Shown piece by piece: positions 42,831 to 53,189 of a stretch of DNA of 64,000 nt; the stretch's first letter is position 1; each line of letters begins with the position of its first letter. Position numbers and translations under genes: made by a program. Source of the stretch: Leptobrachium leishanense (taxonomy: Eukaryota > Chordata > Amphibia > Anura > Megophryidae); contig CM019070.1 of NCBI GenBank assembly GCA_009667805.1, positions 59,090,735-59,154,734 on the forward strand, given 5' to 3'. The notes under the pieces were generated by a model that saw nothing but the letters and a program-made list of their open reading frames with translations, searched no databases and had not been told where the DNA came from.

Positions 42831-45800
42831 ATGGCAAGTGGCTCAGATGTGAAATATGCAATAGCAAAGCTAAACAATACCAATTATCAGCTGTGGAAGT
42901 TTAAGCTGGAAATGCTGTTATCCAAAGATGATCTGTGGCAGGTGCTGGATACAATCAGACCCACTGACAACCCAGAAGAATGGGACAAAAGAAACAGGCA
43001 AGCAAAAGCAGTTATAAGCCTGTTAGTGGAGGATGATCAACTAATCCATATAAGAAAAGAAAACACAGCTAAAGGTATGTGGACTGCGCTACAGAAACTG
43101 CACGAGCGTTCAAACTTAAACAGTAAACTATATCTGCTACGTAAACTGTATAAGATGAGGCTGGAAAAAGGCCAGGAAATGTGTGAACATGTGAACGCTA
43201 TGCTGGAAATTGTGGAGCAATTACGTGCAATTGGAGAAGAAATAAAAGACAATCATGTAGTGGCATTACTATTATGCAGCCTTCCAGAATCATATAGTGC
43301 CCTGATAAACGCTCTAGAAACCAGACCAGAGGAAGAACTAACACTGGAATATGCTAAAGGGAAATTAATTGATGAATACAACAGAAAGAAGGAAAATATA
43401 CGTGGTGAAGAGAATGACAAAACAGAAGTAGCTCTAAAGGTGAATGAAAACACAAAACAAAACAAAGAGACCAGAGTGTGTTTTCGCTGCAAAAGGACAG
43501 GTCATTTGAAATATAATTGTTCAATCTGGAAAGCAGAACAGCGAAGGAGAGAGACATTCACAAAAGAAAGAGCTAAAGCAGCCACACAGGAAAGCAAAGA
43601 CACAGCGTGGAGTGCAAGTTTTAAAGTAACTCAGAATACTACCCCGCATGGATGGTACATTGACTCAGGAGCAACAAGTCACATGACCAGTGATGAGACC
43701 TTCTTCACAGAAATTAATTTTAATACAAAAGACAAAGTCTTCCTAGCAAATGGGAAAAGTATTACATCAGAAGGTAAAGGTCAAGGATTTCTGAACTGCA
43801 TCACACCATCAGGAGGTAACCGAAGCATCCTTGTAAAGAACGTTCTGTATGTTCCAAGTCTAGAAGGAAGCCTCCTATCAGTAAAAAACCTTGCTAACAA
43901 TGGACTTACAGTACAATTCCGAGGTAATGAATGCACAATTCGAAACAGAAAAGAAATCGTTGCAAAAGGAAGGTTGAATGAACACCTATACAAAATCGTC
44001 ACTGAACGTGTTCAAGTCAAAACAGTCACTCATAATCCACATGACAAGTGCATCCATCTATGGCACAGACGATTGGGGCATCGAAACTCAGAAGCTATAA
44101 AGGAACTTTCTAAGAGAGAATTATCAGAAGACATGATAATGATACCTTGTCCAAAGTTGATGAAGTGCACGTGTTGCATCAAAGCAAAGGCCACACGTAC
44201 ACCACTTCCACAAGCCAGTCAAAGAAAAACCACTAAACCCATGGAACTTATACACAGTGACGTGTGTGGACCAATGAAAACCCCGACACCCAGCGGCAAC
44301 AAATATTTAATAACCTTCATTGATGACTATTCCAGGTACACAACGACATATCTGATGAAACACAAAAGTGAGACAACTGATAAACTTCAAGAATTTGTAG
44401 CGATGACTAGCAACAAATTTCAAAGGAAACCCGGAATAATACGCACGGACAATGGAGGGGAATATATGGGTAAAGAAGTGGAATCATATCTAAAGAAACA
44501 TGGTATCATACACCAGACAACCGTACCGTACACTCCAGAACAAAACGGTGTAGCTGAAAGAAAAAATCGCACTCTTGTAGAAATGGCCAGATGCATGCTT
44601 TCAGATGCCAACCTACACAACAAGTACTGGGGAGAAGCAATAATGACTGCAACATATCTACAGAACAGACTACCATCTAAAGCTATTGAAAGTACCCCTT
44701 ATGAAATGTGGAACAGATCAAAACCTAGTATAGGTCATATTAGAGTGTTTGGTTGCAAAGCATACGTTTACATTCCAAGTGAAAAACGCTCCAAGTGGGA
44801 GAACAGAGCCATAGAAGGCATTCTAATAGGCTACAGTGAACAAAGTAAGGGATACAGAATCCTTAATCCAAAAACCAACAAGGTCACAGTAAGCCGCAGT
44901 GTTTATTTTGATGAAAGCCAAACATCAGAAATAATGACTCCCGAAAAACACGAAGAAAAGGTGCCGATTGAAATAGCAAGAGATGCTGACCAAAAGGAAA
45001 CTGTGAAGGAGTCAGACCAAGAAGTGGAACTCACAATTGATGACTTAACTGTTCACAATCCAGTAGAACCGACAGAACAACCAGAAATCAGAAGATCTAC
45101 TCGGACAACAAAAGGGATCCCACCGCGCAAGCTGTCATACACTGTTAAGACACATGAGACATTTGAACCAACATCTTGGGAAGACATAGATAAACTACCA
45201 AAAGGGGAAGCCAATCAGTGGAGAAAGGCGGCTGAAGAAGAACTAAAATCACTTCAGAAAAATGAAACCTGGACTCTCACAGAGCTCCCTCCCGGTCACA
45301 AAACTATAGGAAGTAAATGGATTTTTAAAGTGAAGTACGACGCAGAAGGAAACATTCACAGATACAAGGCAAGAGTAGTCGCCAAGGGATATTCCCAGAA
45401 ATATGGAGAAGATTATGATGAAACATTTGCTCCAGTGGTAAAGCACACAACCATTAGAACATTCCTCAGCATTGCAGCTGAAAAACAAATGCAAGTGAAG
45501 CACCTGGATGTCAAAACAGCTTTTCTATATGGAGATATCAAAGAGGAACTCTACATGGAGCAGCCACCAGGGTTTAATACAGGACAGAACCTTGTGTGTA
45601 AACTGCAAAAGAGCATCTATGGTCTCAAACAAGCAGCAAGAATGTGGAATGAAAAAGTGAACGAAGTACTCACAACAGAAGGATTTTCAAGAAGTAACGC
45701 TGATCCATGCCTGTATTCAAAGAATCAAGACAACAAATGGATCTACCTACTAATTTATGTTGATGACATCATAATTTGTTTTGAACAAGAAGGGGATTAT

Positions 45801-46700
45801 GATCAAATAACTAGCACATTGAAACAAAACTTTGAGATTAAAGAGCTTGGGAACATTGCTCACTATTTAGGAATCCAAATCGAGAAAGAAGAAGACGGAA
45901 GTTATCTTCTTCACCAAAGTCAGAAAATTACAGATATTCTAGCAGAGTTTCACATGCAAGATGCAAAAGAAGTGAAAACGCCTATGGAACCAGCTTATCA
46001 GAAAGACAATGGAATGGAAAACTTGTTACCTAACAATGAGAAGTACCGCAAAGCAATTGGAAAATTGTTATACATTGCAACTGTGACAAGACCAGACATT
46101 GCCGCAGCATTGAGTATACTCTGTAGAAAAGTTTCAACACCCTGTCAACGTGATTGGAATGCCGTAAAAAGGGTGATACAGTATCTAAAAGGAACAATTC
46201 ATATGAAACTGCGACTGCCAGCAACACCCAATGCAAGCTTAATTGGATATGTAGATGCTGACTGGGCCGGAGATATCACAGACCGCAAATCTACTACTGG
46301 TTACATCTTCCAGTACGGAGAAGGAACCATCAGCTGGTCTAGTCGAAAACAAGCGACTGTTGCACTCTCTTCAACTGAAGCAGAATACATAGCAGCAGCA
46401 CATGCATGTCAAGAAGCAATTTGGATTCGTCAACTTCTATTAGACATGGGACTGGATATGTCTAAACCGATACCCATCTTTGAAGACAACCAGGGATATA
46501 TAAAGTTGACACAATCAGAAAGGATCAACCCTAGAACCAAGCACATAGACGTAAAATATCATCTGCTCAGGGACACACAAGAGCAAGGACTTATCGATAT
46601 TCAGTATTGCCCATCAGAAGAGATGACTGCAGATGCACTCACCAAACCGTTGCCAAAGGAACGTTATTGTTTTCTTCAAAAGAAGCTGAATGTTGTATGA
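42831..46700 (+). CDS. gag-pol: copia Gag-Pol polyprotein, 1289 aa, intact
   Basis: A single open frame. Gag (about 1-210) has the UBN2-type region (Y-Q-L-W-K-F-K-L-E-M-L) and a CCHC knuckle at 217-230 (C-F-R-C-K-R-T-G-H-L-K-Y-N-C). The protease active site is D278-S-G. Integrase has an HHCC zinc site from about 409 and a DDE core with D near 477, D540 (R-T-D-N-G-G-E-Y) and E576, spacing 35. RT has Y-V-D-D at 976-979. RNase H follows with D-A-D-W-A-G near 1140, E-A-E-Y-I-A-A and A-D-A-L-T-K-P-L-P at the end. Integrase before RT defines copia order. Gag and Pol share one frame with no shift site, so ratio control must work another way, for example RNA splicing. No damaged residue was seen. Confidence 0.97.
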   Translation: MASGSDVKYAIAKLNNTNYQLWKFKLEMLLSKDDLWQVLDTIRPTDNPEEWDKRNRQAKAVISLLVEDDQLIHIRKENTAKGMWTALQKLHERSNLNSKLYLLRKLYKMRLEKGQEMCEHVNAMLEIVEQLRAIGEEIKDNHVVALLLCSLPESYSALINALETRPEEELTLEYAKGKLIDEYNRKKENIRGEENDKTEVALKVNENTKQNKETRVCFRCKRTGHLKYNCSIWKAEQRRRETFTKERAKAATQESKDTAWSASFKVTQNTTPHGWYIDSGATSHMTSDETFFTEINFNTKDKVFLANGKSITSEGKGQGFLNCITPSGGNRSILVKNVLYVPSLEGSLLSVKNLANNGLTVQFRGNECTIRNRKEIVAKGRLNEHLYKIVTERVQVKTVTHNPHDKCIHLWHRRLGHRNSEAIKELSKRELSEDMIMIPCPKLMKCTCCIKAKATRTPLPQASQRKTTKPMELIHSDVCGPMKTPTPSGNKYLITFIDDYSRYTTTYLMKHKSETTDKLQEFVAMTSNKFQRKPGIIRTDNGGEYMGKEVESYLKKHGIIHQTTVPYTPEQNGVAERKNRTLVEMARCMLSDANLHNKYWGEAIMTATYLQNRLPSKAIESTPYEMWNRSKPSIGHIRVFGCKAYVYIPSEKRSKWENRAIEGILIGYSEQSKGYRILNPKTNKVTVSRSVYFDESQTSEIMTPEKHEEKVPIEIARDADQKETVKESDQEVELTIDDLTVHNPVEPTEQPEIRRSTRTTKGIPPRKLSYTVKTHETFEPTSWEDIDKLPKGEANQWRKAAEEELKSLQKNETWTLTELPPGHKTIGSKWIFKVKYDAEGNIHRYKARVVAKGYSQKYGEDYDETFAPVVKHTTIRTFLSIAAEKQMQVKHLDVKTAFLYGDIKEELYMEQPPGFNTGQNLVCKLQKSIYGLKQAARMWNEKVNEVLTTEGFSRSNADPCLYSKNQDNKWIYLLIYVDDIIICFEQEGDYDQITSTLKQNFEIKELGNIAHYLGIQIEKEEDGSYLLHQSQKITDILAEFHMQDAKEVKTPMEPAYQKDNGMENLLPNNEKYRKAIGKLLYIATVTRPDIAAALSILCRKVSTPCQRDWNAVKRVIQYLKGTIHMKLRLPATPNASLIGYVDADWAGDITDRKSTTGYIFQYGEGTISWSSRKQATVALSSTEAEYIAAAHACQEAIWIRQLLLDMGLDMSKPIPIFEDNQGYIKLTQSERINPRTKHIDVKYHLLRDTQEQGLIDIQYCPSEEMTADALTKPLPKERYCFLQKKLNVV

Positions 46701-46716
46701 TTATGCACATGCTGTT

Positions 46717-46725
46717 GAGAAGGGG
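46717..46725 (+). promoter_or_regulatory. Polypurine tract of copia
   Basis: gagaagggg sits immediately before the 3' LTR, 16 bp after the stop codon, and is the expected primer for plus-strand DNA synthesis. Confidence 0.85.
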
Positions 46726-47001
46726 TGTTGGAGATACAACAGCATATATTATACTATGGACTGCAGGTGGCGCTGTTAGTGGTTAAATGTGTTCTAAACT
46801 CGTTGGTAAATGTTCACAGGAAATAAGTCTCTTTTGTCTCTGCTTCACTTCCTTTTTCTTTCTAGCTGTGTGATGATGAAGCATCCTGATATATATCCAG
46901 TGACTAATCTGTTATAAGTTGTTTTATTGCTATATGCACAAAGTAAAGTTCTCTACTGCAGATTCACAAGACTCCAGTGCCTCTTTCATACATAACCAAC
47001 A
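46726..47001 (+). repeat. copia 3' LTR
   Basis: 276 bp, matching the 5' LTR base for base in my reading, followed by the target repeat atttg. Confidence 0.97.
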
Positions 47002-47019
47002 ATTTGTAGGTTTTGCGGA

Positions 47020-48705
47020 GGTGCGCACCCAGGAGTGGATTGGAGGCGGAAGGAAGCGGGGAGGAATAATTCCTTTCGTCCCCCAGGTAAATGGTCAGGA
47101 GGGCATGCTGGGCCCAGCCAGAACACCGGTCCGGATAAATGAGTTAGTGGCAGAGTTGAAAGGGTACCCGAAAGCGGAGGATAGGGAGGAATTGAGTAGT
47201 GGTTTTCGGGAGGGCTTCTGGATACCGGTTTGGGGGAACGTGACGGGGGGTAAGAGTAAAAAATTTGAAGTCAGCGTATGAGCTACCAGAAGTCTTGAAG
47301 GATAAGTTGGAGAAGGAGGTTTTACTAGGTAGGATGGCTGGTCCATTTTTGAATTTGACGATAGAGAAGCTGGTGATTTCGCCACTGGGGGTTGTGCCTA
47401 AGAAGGAGAAGGGGAAATACAGGATGATCCAGCATTTGTCTTATCCGAGAGGGCAGTCTGTGAACGATGCTATAAGTCAGGAAGACGCTTCTGTTACCTA
47501 CCAGTCTTTTGATCAGGCAGTGAGTTTGGTACGGGAGGCTGGACAGGGGGCTGAGCTGGCAAAGGTTGACATAGAATCGGCTTTCAGACTGTTACCATTG
47601 CATCCAGAGAGTTTTCGGTTGATGGGGTGTAAGTTCAATGGACAATTCTACATAGACAAATGTTTGCCCATGGGGTGTGCGATATCATGTGCTCATTTCG
47701 AAAGGTTTAGTACATTTTTGCACTGGTTGGTGGAGGAAAAAGCAGGATGTAAGAGTATGGTGTATTATTTATGATGACTTCATGATAGTGGGCGCCAAAG
47801 GGACAGGAGAATGTGGCAGGGTCATGGAGGTGCTGTTAAGGACATTTGGCCATCTTGGGGCTCCGGTGGCGGAGGACAAGTCAGAAGGGCCCTGTGTTAG
47901 GTTGACGTTTTTGGGCATTGAGATTGATTCGGTGAATCAGCTATGCAGGTTGCCGGAAGATAAGGTTGAGAAACTGAGGTTGGCTATTAGGGAGGCAATG
48001 GAAATGGAGAAGATCAAGTTTAGGGAGTTACAGAAGCTGTTGGGCCTGCTGAATTTTGCATGTAGGGTGATTCCAGTCGGGAGGATTTTCAAGAGGCATA
48101 TGGAAATATGTACCAGGGGAGTCACCAAGCCAAATTTCAGGATCAGGTTGAGCCAGTCGGTTAAGGTAGATTTGGGAGTGTGGGATTTTTTCTTGAGAGA
48201 TTTCAATGGGGTTATAATCTGGGAGGAGAGGGTTACAGCGGAAGAGATACAGCTGTTTACAGATGCTGCGGGAGGTTCTGGTTTTGGGGCATACTTGAGT
48301 GGAAGATGGTGTGCGGGGGAATGGCCGCAGGAGTGGATTCAGAGAGGTTGGATTAAGAATTTGGTGTTGCTGGAACTCTTTCCAATTGTGGCAGCGATTC
48401 AGTTGTGGGGGAAAGAACTGGCAAATAAAATCATTTTGTTTTGGTCAGATAACCAGGGTGTGGTCCAGGTGCTGAATACCATGTCAGCATCATCTCCTCA
48501 GGTTATAGTCTATGTTAGGTACTTGGTGTTGTTATGTTTACAAAGCAATATAAACTTTAGGGCTAAACATATACCGGGGGTGAAAAATGTGGTGGCAGAT
48601 GCATTGTCTCGGTTCAAGTGGGATGTTTTCCGTTGGTTGGTGCCAGAAGCAAATCTGCAAGGTGAAGGTTGCCCTTCGTTTCTTTGGCAGATTGGGAACA
48701 GATAG
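47020..48705 (+). pseudogene. Ngaro reverse transcriptase and RNase H
   Basis: Begins after the copia insertion with R-T-P-V-R-I-N-E-L-V-A-E-L and G-F-R-E-G-F-W-I-P, the usual N-terminal RT block of DIRS-order elements. A frame change near 47265 leads to G-V-V-P-K-K-E-K-G-K-Y-R-M-I, K-V-D-I-E-S-A-F-R-L-L-P and L-P-M-G-C-A-I-S-C. A second shift near 47755 is followed by the catalytic I-I-Y-D-D-F-M-I-V. RNase H has L-F-T-D-A-A-G-G-S-G-F-G, L-L-E-L-F-P-I, S-D-N-Q-G-V-V and V-A-D-A-L-S-R. It would copy element RNA; two shifts make it inactive. Confidence 0.88.
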
Positions 48706-49556
48706 AGGTCATCAATGAGTTGGTGAGGAGATCGTTGGCACCAAAGACGTGGATATCGTACAGCAGACATTGGAGGGAGTGGAGCGAGTTTAGGAGGAGT
48801 CGAGAAGGGGGAGATGATAGTGTGTTCTTAGAATACTTGCAGAATTTAAGGGGTAAGGTGATAAAGAAGGGATTACTAGGGAGTATTTTAGCCGGTATTT
48901 CATACTTTGCTCGGTTAAGGGAAAAGAGAGATGTTACTAAAAGATTTGCTGTGAGGAAGAATTTGAGAGGATGGGGTACAATGGGGGACAGGTACAGTGA
49001 TAAGAGGGAGCCGATAACGAGAGAGATACTTGAAGCTTTAGGGCGATTACTTAGCAAGGTCTGTAAGGATGAGTATGAGGTCAGGCTATTTAGGACAGCT
49101 TTTTCAATGGCTTTAAGGATCGGGGAACTGGTCGCTCCAAGTAGACATTCCACCAGTCGGGTTTAAGGAGGGAGGACGTGAGAGTGACAGAGGGAGCAGT
49201 GTTGGTGCTAATAAGAAAGTCAAAAACGGATAGAGAGGAAAAAGGGGTGTGGGTCGCTGCTAGGGTGCATGCTGGGGAAGTCTGTCCATTGGGCTGTGTG
49301 AGGGGATACTTGGAGGTGGCTCCTTCAAATGGCCACATGTTTCTGAGGCACGAGGATGGTACTAACTTGTCGCAGTACCAGTTCAAGATGGTTTTACGGA
49401 AGGCTTTGAGAGACTTGGTTGGAAGGGGAGTTGCATTGCTCCTCATTCTTTCAGGATAGGGGCAGCTACCACAGCAGCGTAATTGGGTTGCCCATAAGAA
49501 CAAATTAAAAAATTGGGCAGATGGAAATCAGAGGCGTATAGGTGGTATGTGAGGCC
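48669..49556 (+). pseudogene. Ngaro tyrosine recombinase
   Basis: Overlaps the end of RNase H in another frame, as usual in Ngaro. The N-terminal SAM-like domain (W-I-S-Y-S-R-H-W-R-E-W) spans 48700-48930. The catalytic domain has the first Arg in A-L-R-I-G-E-L-V near 49120. A frameshift near 49160 leads to R-K-S-K-T-D-R. A second near 49440 leads to H-S-F-R-I-G-A-A-T-T-A-A, containing the H-x-x-R pair. L-G-R-W-K-S-E-A-Y-R-W-Y-V follows with the nucleophile Tyr near 49540. All four catalytic positions are visible but spread over three frames with extra stops. It would integrate circular cDNA without a target duplication. Confidence 0.85.
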
Positions 49557-49694
49557 GTTAAAGAAGTGAGGAGTGGGAGCGATTGTTATATATACTAATA
49601 AAAATATTTAAAAAAAATTTGTTTGGCGGATTGTTTTGGAATTGTTTGGGTATGGTTGTTAATAGTTTTCTTTTGTTTTTTTCCAGGTCGGGCA

Positions 49695-50255
49695 ATGATA
49701 GTCTGGGTCCTGGGACACTCCTACATGCACTGGGCAGCGAGCTATGCTGCGGGCACAAGGAAGGGAATGAACCTGGGGTTCAGTCTAAAGGAAGTAGGGA
49801 TTAGATGGGTAGGAAAGAGGGGTATGAGGTGGGATCAGTTGTTACAGATAGCGCAGGCATCCAGGAGAAAGTGGGGGAGGCCAGATATTATGATAATACA
49901 TCTAGGGGGTAACGATATTGGCCTTATTCCAGTTCAGCAATTTCAGGAGTTAGTCATGGAGACTTTTAGGTGGTTGGGGAGGGAGTGGCCAGATGTTAAA
50001 ATTCTATGGTCTAGCGCGATTTCTAGGCTGACGTGGAGAAACTGTAGAGATCAGAGGGTGGGGTATATGGGTAGGAAGAAATTAAATCAAGCAGCGAAAA
50101 AGGCAGTGAAGGAAATAGGGGGAAGGGTTCTGGAGCACCCAGGCATAGGGGCAGTTAATGAGGAGTTGTTTCGGAGCGACGGGGTCCACCTATCGGAGGC
50201 CGGGAACATTCTCTTCACTGAAGGCATTGAAGCCGCGATAAGGAGTTTTTTGTGA
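49695..50255 (+). CDS. Ngaro SGNH hydrolase (GDSL-like esterase)
   Basis: The start at 49695 (M-I-V-W-V-L-G-H-S) is preferred over an in-frame Met at 49623. The upstream codons are AT-rich and overlap a splice-acceptor-like tract ending at 49686, and the family begins at block I. The product is 186 aa: block I G-H-S with Ser9, block III G-G-N-D (residues 71-74), block V D162-G-V-H165. These give a complete Ser-Asp-His set. The frame is intact although the recombinase next to it is not. Such hydrolases accompany several Ngaro and CR1-type retroelements; their substrate in the life cycle is unknown to me. Confidence 0.85.
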   Translation: MIVWVLGHSYMHWAASYAAGTRKGMNLGFSLKEVGIRWVGKRGMRWDQLLQIAQASRRKWGRPDIMIIHLGGNDIGLIPVQQFQELVMETFRWLGREWPDVKILWSSAISRLTWRNCRDQRVGYMGRKKLNQAAKKAVKEIGGRVLEHPGIGAVNEELFRSDGVHLSEAGNILFTEGIEAAIRSFL

Positions 50256-50308
50256 GGTAAGCGGAAAGGTCACGGGTTTTTATTGGTGGCAGTAAAAAGA
50301 GGGTCCTC

Positions 50309-50355
50309 GTTTCTTGTGGCGGTTAAATAGGCGGCCTGGCACCGCCACAAGAAAC
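50309..50355. repeat. Inverted repeat in the Ngaro 3' region
   Basis: gtttcttgtggcggt (50309-50323) pairs exactly with accgccacaagaaac (50341-50355) around a 17-nt loop. It lies just after the hydrolase stop. It could be a recombinase-related site or part of the terminal repeats. The word cagtgttat recurs at about 50558, 50577 and 50603. Confidence 0.8.
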
Positions 50356-50832
50356 GGAGAGGCGATAGTGGGGGGAGGGTCTGCAGGGTACGGGGTGAGT
50401 GGTGGTTTCGTTCGACCAAGCTCAGGTGCCTTCCTGGTTTGCAGATCTTCTCGGCCTGCTATCTGCCATAAAAAATACCCTGAGCAGACGTGTGGTCATC
50501 CTGCTTAGCCACGTGGGGCCGCTATTTCTGGGCAATGCTTGTGGTGCATTGCAGTTGCCAGTGTTATCCGGCTGACAGTGTTATCTGGCTGAAATTCAGT
50601 ACCAGTGTTATATGGTGTAAACGTATTTGGCATACGAGGATCGATAATAATAATTCTGCCTTAGAGGCAAAGAATTTGGCCTTAATTAATAAAAGACGTG
50701 ACCTTTTCAAAATGCCAATACTTTGTTGTGTTTTTATTTATGGGGAAGGGAAGGGGGGTGAGGGGTGTTTACTTGGTTTAAGAAGGTAACTTACATGGGG
50801 AAAAGTTGTAAGCAGAAATTAAGGGTATAATT

Positions 50833-51325
50833 CTTAAGAAGGAAATAGACACCTTAGAGAGTTCAGAGAAGGGCTACTAAAATGGTGTACGGCTTGAAGG
50901 AGAAAAGTTACCAGGAAAGGCTTAATGATCTTAACATGTATAGCTTGGAAAAAAGACGAGACAGAGATATGATAGAAACATTTAAATACGTAAAGGGAAT
51001 CCACAAGGTAGAGGAAGGGAGTATATTTAAAAGGAAACAAAGTAGCAAAACAAGAGGACATAGTCTTAGATTAGAGGGGCAAAGGTTTAAAAGTAACATC
51101 AGGAAGCATTATTTTACTGAGAGGGTGGTGGATACATAGAACAGCCTTCCAGTTGAAGTGGTAGAGACCAAAACAGTGATTGAATTTAAGGAGGCATGGG
51201 CTAGGCATAAGGCTATCCTAAACAAAAGATAAATCCAGGTAAAGTATCCATGTAATTGGGCAGACTAGATGGGCCGAAAGGTTCTTATCTGCCGACATTT
51301 TCTATGTTTCTGTGTTTCTATTGTT
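50833..51325 (+). pseudogene. CR1 LINE 3' end, downstream of Ngaro
   Basis: Continues the CR1 protein after the insertion: L-E-R-V-Q-R-R-A-T-K-M-V-Y-G (with a shift), S-Y-Q-E-R-L and R-D-M-I-E-T-F-K-Y-V-K-G-I near 50970. F-T-E-R-V-V-D-T and L-P-V-E-V-V follow near 51115-51160. It ends with gcagactagatgggccgaaa and a tctatgtttctgtgtttct tail, the degenerate 8-bp repeat typical of CR1 3' ends. Inactive. Confidence 0.88.
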
Positions 51326-52195
51326 AATTATAAATAGCGCTGTTCTCACACACAATTTCCTCTTTACATAAAGTGGATTCTGCAGTTGTATCTTTAGGAA
51401 TACTTTTAGGAGCTTAGGGGGACTTTGGTAAGCGTGTGCTCTATCAATAGATTAATTGGAGTCTGTTGCATTAGGCATAACTGAGTAGTATAGCCCTAAC
51501 ATAATCATTTAACTCTGAGGGTGAGAGCCAGGTATACCCCTGAATCTAAGAATATTTTGTCTACTACGGTCTTCTCTTTTTGGGAATACTGTTTACAACT
51601 AGAAACGAGGAACAGCACACAGACCGATTCCAGAGTTACGAGGTGGGACCCCTTCTTGCTGTAAGAAGTCCTAGGCATCTCTACTGAGCCACCCACCCAG
51701 GAGGCTCAGCAGCCCGTAAGTGTTCCCTTTCCTTTGCTCTTATATACAATAGAAATAACAGTACTGTACTATGCCTGTTTTCATTCACTGAAGATATCAA
51801 TGAATGTTACATCACGGACGGAAATTGCAATAATGCGATTTTCATGCGAGGAGCCCCCCATAGAGACTCATAGGCGTATATCTTGAGTCTTGGAGACTCC
51901 TCCTCTGTGAGTGCTATAATTAAGGAATTTTGTCTGTACGTGAATTGGTGCATATATACTGCGCGATTAGTTTTCCTCTCTTATCAATAGGAGATGATGA
52001 TACATGTATTCATTTGGAATAATACGCTTTGATTTATCACAGGGCGAGTCAAGTTATTCCTGCCAATCAGGATCAGTATAGGACTATACTGTACAGTCTT
52101 TGCATATATATTCCGTATGTTTTCTATTTATATGCGCTCCCATAATTCTTTTTGGGTTATATTATTTAGTTCGGTGCAAAATTTAGTGAGTCTCT
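51326..52195. other. No feature recognised
   Basis: About 870 bp between the CR1 tail and a minisatellite. No coding, terminal-repeat or tandem signal that I can support. Confidence 0.5.
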
Positions 52196-52199
52196 GTTA

Positions 52200-53080
52200 G
52201 TGGAGGTGCAGGGAGTGATCATACTGCTCAGGAAGTGCATGTTATAGGAGGTGCAGGGAGTGAGCATACTGCTCAGGAAGTGCGTGTTATAGGAGGTGCA
52301 GGGAGTGAGCATACTGCTCAGGGAGTGCATGTTATAGGAGGTGCAGGGAGTGAGCATACTGCTCAGGAAGTGCGTGTTATAGGAGGTGCAGTGAGTGAGC
52401 ATACTGCTCAGGACGTGCGTGTTATAGGAGGTGTGGGGAGTGAGCATACTGCTCAGGGAGTGCATGTTATAGGAGGTGCAGGGAGTGAGCGTACTGTTCA
52501 GGGAGTGCAGGTTGTAGGAGGTGCAAGGAGTGAGCACATTGCTTAGGAAGTGCATATTATAGGAGGTGCAGGGAGTGAGCATACTGCTCAGGAAGTGCGT
52601 GTTATAGGAGGTGCAGGGAGTGAGCATACTGCTCAGGAAGTGCGTGTTATAGGAGGTGCAGGGAGTGCGCATACTGCTCAGGGAGCGCGTGTTATAGGAG
52701 GTGTGGGGAGTGAGCATACTGCTCAGGGAGTGCATGTTATAGGAGGTGCAGGGAGTGAGCGTACTGTTCAGGGAGTGCAGGTTGTAGGAGGTGCAAGGAG
52801 TGAGCACATTGCTCAGGAAGTGCATATTATAGGAGGTGCAGGGAGTGAGCATACTGCTCAGGAAGTGCGTGTTATAGGAGGTGCAGGGAGTGAGCATACT
52901 GCTCAGGGAGCGCGTGTTATAGGAGGTGCAGGGAGTGAGCATACTGTTCAGGGAGTGCAGGTTATAGGAGGTGCAAGGAGTGAGCACATTGCTCAGGAAG
53001 TGCATATTATAGGAGGTGCAGGGAGTGAGCATATTGCTCAAGGAGTGCAGGTTATAGGAGGTGCAGGGAGTGAGAAGCCT
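52200..53080. repeat. Minisatellite, 45-bp unit
   Basis: The unit gttataggaggtgcagggag followed by tgagcatactgctcaggaagtgcat repeats about 20 times with few point changes. Because 45 is divisible by three it reads as repeated 15-residue peptides on both strands. This is expected from any clean array and is not taken as coding. Confidence 0.95.
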
Positions 53081-53189
53081 AGGTCTCAACCAACTTTCAG
53101 CTTAGTTGTGCAATATAAAGCAAAATCTTAACCATGTGCACGTTAGACAACTCCCACTCGAAAGGGAAGTCCAAAATCAAAATGCCATA

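Larger units (their letters stand above)
42445..47001 (+). mobile_element. Full-length Ty1/copia LTR retrotransposon
   Basis: 4557 bp with LTRs 42445-42720 and 46726-47001, both 276 bp; comparing them by eye I found no difference. The target duplication atttg is exact (42440-42444 and 47002-47006). It has a primer site at 42721, one 1289-codon polyprotein and a purine tract before the 3' LTR. All expected domains are present. Identical LTRs indicate a recent insertion. Its target is the gag region of a dead Ngaro element. Copia elements are generally scarce in vertebrates. Confidence 0.97.
40822..50832 (+). mobile_element. Ngaro-type tyrosine-recombinase retrotransposon, interrupted by copia
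   Basis: In order it has a gag-like region, RT with RNase H, tyrosine recombinase and an SGNH hydrolase, the set described for Ngaro elements of vertebrates. The CR1 coding sequence stops at about 40821 and resumes at about 50833, which fixes the outer limits. Splice-acceptor-like tracts precede gag (gtgttgcag|gt at 41078) and the hydrolase (tttttccag|gt at 49686). The recombinase and RT carry frameshifts, so the copy is dead. The copia element at 42445-47001 splits the gag region. I did not identify the split direct repeats. Confidence 0.82.

Noticed and set aside
52166..53089. 307-codon minus-strand frame over the 45-bp array
   Set aside because: Both strands are open only because the unit is 45 bp without stops; no family resemblance.
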